In this document: piece after piece, positions 23,318-25,632 of the stretch
Position numbering within the stretch: the stretch's first letter is position 1
Layout of the letters: each line of letters begins with the position of its first letter
Origin: an uncultured Bacilli bacterium
GTDB taxonomy: Bacteria; Bacillota_I; Bacilli_A; RF39; UBA660
NCBI GenBank assembly: GCA_910578855.1
Contig: CAJTRV010000020.1
Coordinates: 1-25,632 of the forward strand
Length of the DNA stretch: 25,632 bases
Reading direction: 5' to 3'
The notes under the pieces: generated by a model
The model's database searches: none
Told to the model about the DNA's origin: nothing
The model's input: only the letters and a program-made list of their open reading frames with translations
Program-made: the position numbers and the translations under genes

Positions 23318-24865
23318 TTACCTCTTCAATTTAGATGTTTCTTCTGCTACTTCCGTATTATTTATTTGTACGTCATTTAATTGCATATAACTCATTGCAG
23401 CAGTATTAAGTATTTGATTCAAATCCTTTTCGCTTACCCTGATGATTTTACCACCAACCGGTTCAAAATCCATTTCTTCTCCAAAGACGACCCATATAAT
23501 GTCATCCACTTTTGTCCGTTGCCTATGACCTTGACATCCATCTAATATACCATCAGTAAATACAAATTTGTTTATTTTTTTATTACCGTTATCTTTTGTG
23601 AAAGCGGTAGCGGCAGCCTCAAAATTTGTACCACTATAATCACGAATTGCTCTAAATTCCATAACCTGTTTCATACTTTGTAATTCTGTAAAACCATGAA
23701 ATTCCGCACCAAAACAACCTACTTTTATTTCTGTTTCTTTGAATAATGGAACCAACTGACACAAAAATACTCTTAGCAATATATCTGATACAGATACTGA
23801 AGCATCTAGTACCACCTCAGTTATTGCTCGATCATCCTGTATTCTAGATTCGATTCTTGCATTAGGTCTAAACCTGCTTGCCCTACGAAATCCCCATCTT
23901 TCAACCTCTTCCTCATTCTGGCAAATAAGTAATTGCTTCCATGAAAGAATAGGTTTGGTAATTTGAACATGGGAACAGCCAGCTTCCTCTGTAATTTTAA
24001 TGAAAGCATCCTGTAGTGATTTTTCAACATGTTTCTCGCATTCTACTTCGTTTTTTTTAAACAACATTGCTTCATCTATAGAACCTTCAAGTGGCTTACC
24101 TGCTTTATTATCCAAATCTTTATCTAGTGATTTTGAAATTTCAGATATATCCTGGACTTTTTGCGGTTCACTTACCCATGCATCATGACAGTCAATTCCT
24201 TGATAACTATCAATATCGATATCATCAAGACCACCCCCAACTTGGGTATTTTGAAATGAACCTTGTCCAAGCCCTTTATCTGATGTATCATTTTCTTTTT
24301 CACTTTCTACCTTTTTTACAAGTACATCATATATACGCTCGGCACTTCTAAACAACCCATCTTCAACATTAACAAACTCCATTCGTTTCCCTGTTTTTTT
24401 ATCTATTACATCCGTTGGCATATTTAATCCATCTTTTTTCAAAAATGCATTAATACAGGCATCAGTTGCTATATTCCAAATATTGTTATATATTCGATGC
24501 AATTTTATTTTTTTTATTTTTCTGAGTTTTTTGTCAACAACTCTTTCACAATATTCTTGATACTTTCTTTCGATATCTTTTTTTGGTTTATCTTGACTGC
24601 GGGAAAAATGTTTAAAAGCAATATGACAAATTTCATGAGCCAGCACAAACACCTGCTGATCAAATGTTAGGCTATCAAAAAAATCAGAACTATAATTAAT
24701 CCCTTTTAAATCAATACCACCTGTGCTGTTTTTTTCTCCCCACACCATAACCGTTGAAACATCCTTATCTTCTTGAATAGTAAGCCCAAATAAAGCGGTA
24801 CTGGCGAAAATGGGATACTTTCTTATAACTGCTCTTTTAACACGATCCATATCTTGCTGCGTCAC
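23318..24865 (-). CDS. DUF2201-type protein: HExxH metallopeptidase-like plus VWA-like domain
   Basis: 515 residues. It starts at a GTG (24865) with GGAGGTG 5 nt upstream. The N-terminal part has HEICH at 77-81 after FDQQVFVLA and a helix NIWNIATDACINAFL at 128-142, the arrangement of the putative metallopeptidase domain. Residues about 185-265 are a polar, probably loose linker. The C-terminal VWA-like domain has DASVS at 354-358, SGTN at 411-414 and FVFTDG at 434-439, so a metal-ion-dependent adhesion site appears intact. This architecture is the usual partner of a MoxR-type AAA+ ATPase, found downstream here. The protease activity is predicted only, and the biological role of the family is not established. 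It follows the 138-residue gene by 26 nt, so both lie in one operon. Confidence 0.85.
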   Translation of the reverse strand: MTQQDMDRVKRAVIRKYPIFASTALFGLTIQEDKDVSTVMVWGEKNSTGGIDLKGINYSSDFFDSLTFDQQVFVLAHEICHIAFKHFSRSQDKPKKDIERKYQEYCERVVDKKLRKIKKIKLHRIYNNIWNIATDACINAFLKKDGLNMPTDVIDKKTGKRMEFVNVEDGLFRSAERIYDVLVKKVESEKENDTSDKGLGQGSFQNTQVGGGLDDIDIDSYQGIDCHDAWVSEPQKVQDISEISKSLDKDLDNKAGKPLEGSIDEAMLFKKNEVECEKHVEKSLQDAFIKITEEAGCSHVQITKPILSWKQLLICQNEEEVERWGFRRASRFRPNARIESRIQDDRAITEVVLDASVSVSDILLRVFLCQLVPLFKETEIKVGCFGAEFHGFTELQSMKQVMEFRAIRDYSGTNFEAAATAFTKDNGNKKINKFVFTDGILDGCQGHRQRTKVDDIIWVVFGEEMDFEPVGGKIIRVSEKDLNQILNTAAMSYMQLNDVQINNTEVAEETSKLKR

Positions 24866-24891
24866 AAAATCACCTCCAAATAAATGTTTTA

Positions 24892-25308
24892 TTAAATTTC
24901 ATAACATTCAACTATATCTTTGATTTTAGGATTAATTTTACACCTTTTATTTGCATGTAATATAATCTTAAGATTTTCTGGTAAACATTCCGTGGAAATT
25001 TGATTTTCTTCTAAAATGTCTAGCAATATTTCTTGCCGTTCTATACTAATCTTATCCATATCACGAATAACCAAAATATTAGTTATTGTATCCGCTTTTG
25101 AATTTACCGCATTTACCCAATCGGGTACACGATTATTTAATATAGCAAATTCTTCTCTTGGCATAGTTGCCGAAATAATGGTTGAATGTTGACCACATAG
25201 TAATAAATCAATGTTACCAAAAACGAAGAGAGGACCTGCATAATCAATTAAACTTTCTCTTACAACGACTAATCTTTTCATAACTTCTAATTGTTCTTTT
25301 GTTTCCAT
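24892..25308 (-). CDS. Small P-loop-less AAA-like protein, first gene of the operon
   Basis: 138 residues from the ATG at 25308, with GAGG 9 nt upstream; an in-frame ATG at 25329 lies before that site. I know no family for it. Residues 77-125 resemble the Walker B to sensor 1 stretch of the AAA+ gene of the same operon: TNILVIRDMDKIS against HILFIDEITNV, then a helix ending in ILEENQIS against IIEDRRVN, then LPENLKIILHANKR against LPSNCAIIGAGNRP. There is no GxxGxGKT. The Walker B acids are partly kept (RDMD instead of DE). It could be a half-AAA or pseudo-ATPase subunit that joins or regulates the MoxR ring. A distant unrelated helical protein is possible. 26 nt separate it from the VWA gene. 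Confidence 0.65.
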   Translation of the reverse strand: METKEQLEVMKRLVVVRESLIDYAGPLFVFGNIDLLLCGQHSTIISATMPREEFAILNNRVPDWVNAVNSKADTITNILVIRDMDKISIERQEILLDILEENQISTECLPENLKIILHANKRCKINPKIKDIVECYEI

Positions 25309-25364
25309 AATTCCATACCTCATTTTCATTTATTTCATATTGAACATCCCCAACGCAGATCCCA

Positions 25365-25557
25365 TTAATATCCAAATTGAATTTCCGTTGGATCAGCATT
25401 ATTTGCTTCAACAATCCCAATAATTTTAGCAATCGCAACACTGGTGTTTCCATTAATTTTGATCGCTGAAGAAAGAAAAACATATCCAAGTACATTACGA
25501 GATCATAAATAGTACAACACTAATCACCAATAATCGCTTCTGATTCTTTTATATCAT
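25365..25557 (-). pseudogene. Decayed camelysin-like gene, relative of the left-edge gene
   Basis: The minus strand starts ATG ATA TAA AAG, a stop at codon 3 where the left-edge gene has Lys. Reading on gives KNQKRLLVISVVLFMIS, a frameshift with a TAA, and then VLGYVFLSSAIKINGNTSVA to a stop. The left-edge gene reads KNRKRFMILSVALFMI and VALGYAALSSSIKINGTGT at the same places, and the DNA is similar too (shared TTTATGAT, CTTGGATATG, ATCAAAATTAATGG-like strings). So this is a broken, truncated relative with a stop, a frameshift and no mature domain. It lies just upstream of the accessory operon; the rest of 25309-25632 has no convincing gene. A TG-A-TATAAA string at 25549-25557 could act as an extended -10 for the operon. 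Confidence 0.75.
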
Positions 25558-25618
25558 TCTCGTTTGATACATCATACTTACTATTTCACCGGTTTTCTTC
25601 ATTACTATAACCATAGTA

Positions 25619-25628
25619 CCCCCCCCCC
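25619..25628. repeat. Homopolymer of ten C (G on the minus strand)
   Basis: Ten C in a row at the extreme right end of very AT-rich sequence. It is either a slippage-prone tract or a contig-end artefact. Confidence 0.7.
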
Positions 25629-25632
25629 AGGG

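Noticed and set aside
25244..25495. 83-residue minus-strand open frame upstream of the accessory operon
   Set aside because: It reads the decayed camelysin-like gene and the start of the half-AAA gene in the wrong frame; the true similarity needs another frame.
25500..25610. Minus-strand reading YYGYSNEENR-stop-NSKYDVSNEND as a gene using TGA for Trp
   Set aside because: Every full-length gene here fits the standard code and yqeH ends at TGA, so recoding is not supported; the stretch is short and at the window end.

Overview
The window reads as chromosome from a low-GC, walled Gram-positive bacterium of the Bacilli, probably from a branch near the Mollicutes or Erysipelotrichales; the exact lineage cannot be fixed from sequence alone. 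The reasons are AT-rich DNA, the standard code (TGA is used as a stop), strong AGGAGG-type ribosome binding sites, a CIRCE/HrcA site, a B. subtilis-like order nfo-yqfT-sodA-pbpA-rpmG, and a ClpB without its N-terminal domain, as in mycoplasmas. Penicillin-binding protein and type IV pilin genes argue for a cell wall. All genes but one lie on the minus strand, so gene order runs right to left.

Surface region (1-3705): the start of a short secreted protein of camelysin/TasA type, then a tight three-gene unit of pilin, GT2 glycosyltransferase and GT-C membrane glycosyltransferase, which suggests glycosylation of a surface protein. Next are a HerA-type ATPase (3840-5642) and a zinc-ribbon membrane protein with an acidic repeat tail (5712-7415), each with its own promoter and terminator. 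The yqeG-yqeH pair (ribosome assembly GTPase) follows at 7497-9000, then clpB (9160-11280) under a sigma-A promoter that overlaps a perfect CIRCE.

Unknown island (11446-14057): two paralogous proteins of no recognised function and a small HAD phosphatase lie between clpB and the ribosomal genes. A promoter and two abutting palindromes lie between the paralogs.

Translation and envelope housekeeping (14115-20506): rplT, rpmI and infC behind an L20-type leader with an attenuator and an ATC start for infC; then efp, rpmG, pbpA, sodA, the plus-strand yqfT and nfo. L20 carries an unusual C-terminal Rho_N/SAP-like extension.

Accessory operon (20636-25308): three genes that look like one system. 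They encode a 138-residue P-loop-less AAA-like protein, an HExxH plus VWA-like protein (DUF2201 type), and a MoxR-type AAA+ ATPase carrying eight N-terminal repeats of about 61 residues. MoxR-VWA pairs are known, but this repeat-armed version with a third half-AAA partner is the best candidate for something undescribed. It sits directly beside a decayed copy of the camelysin-like gene found at the left edge, and the window ends in a run of ten G/C pairs, which may be a contig end.
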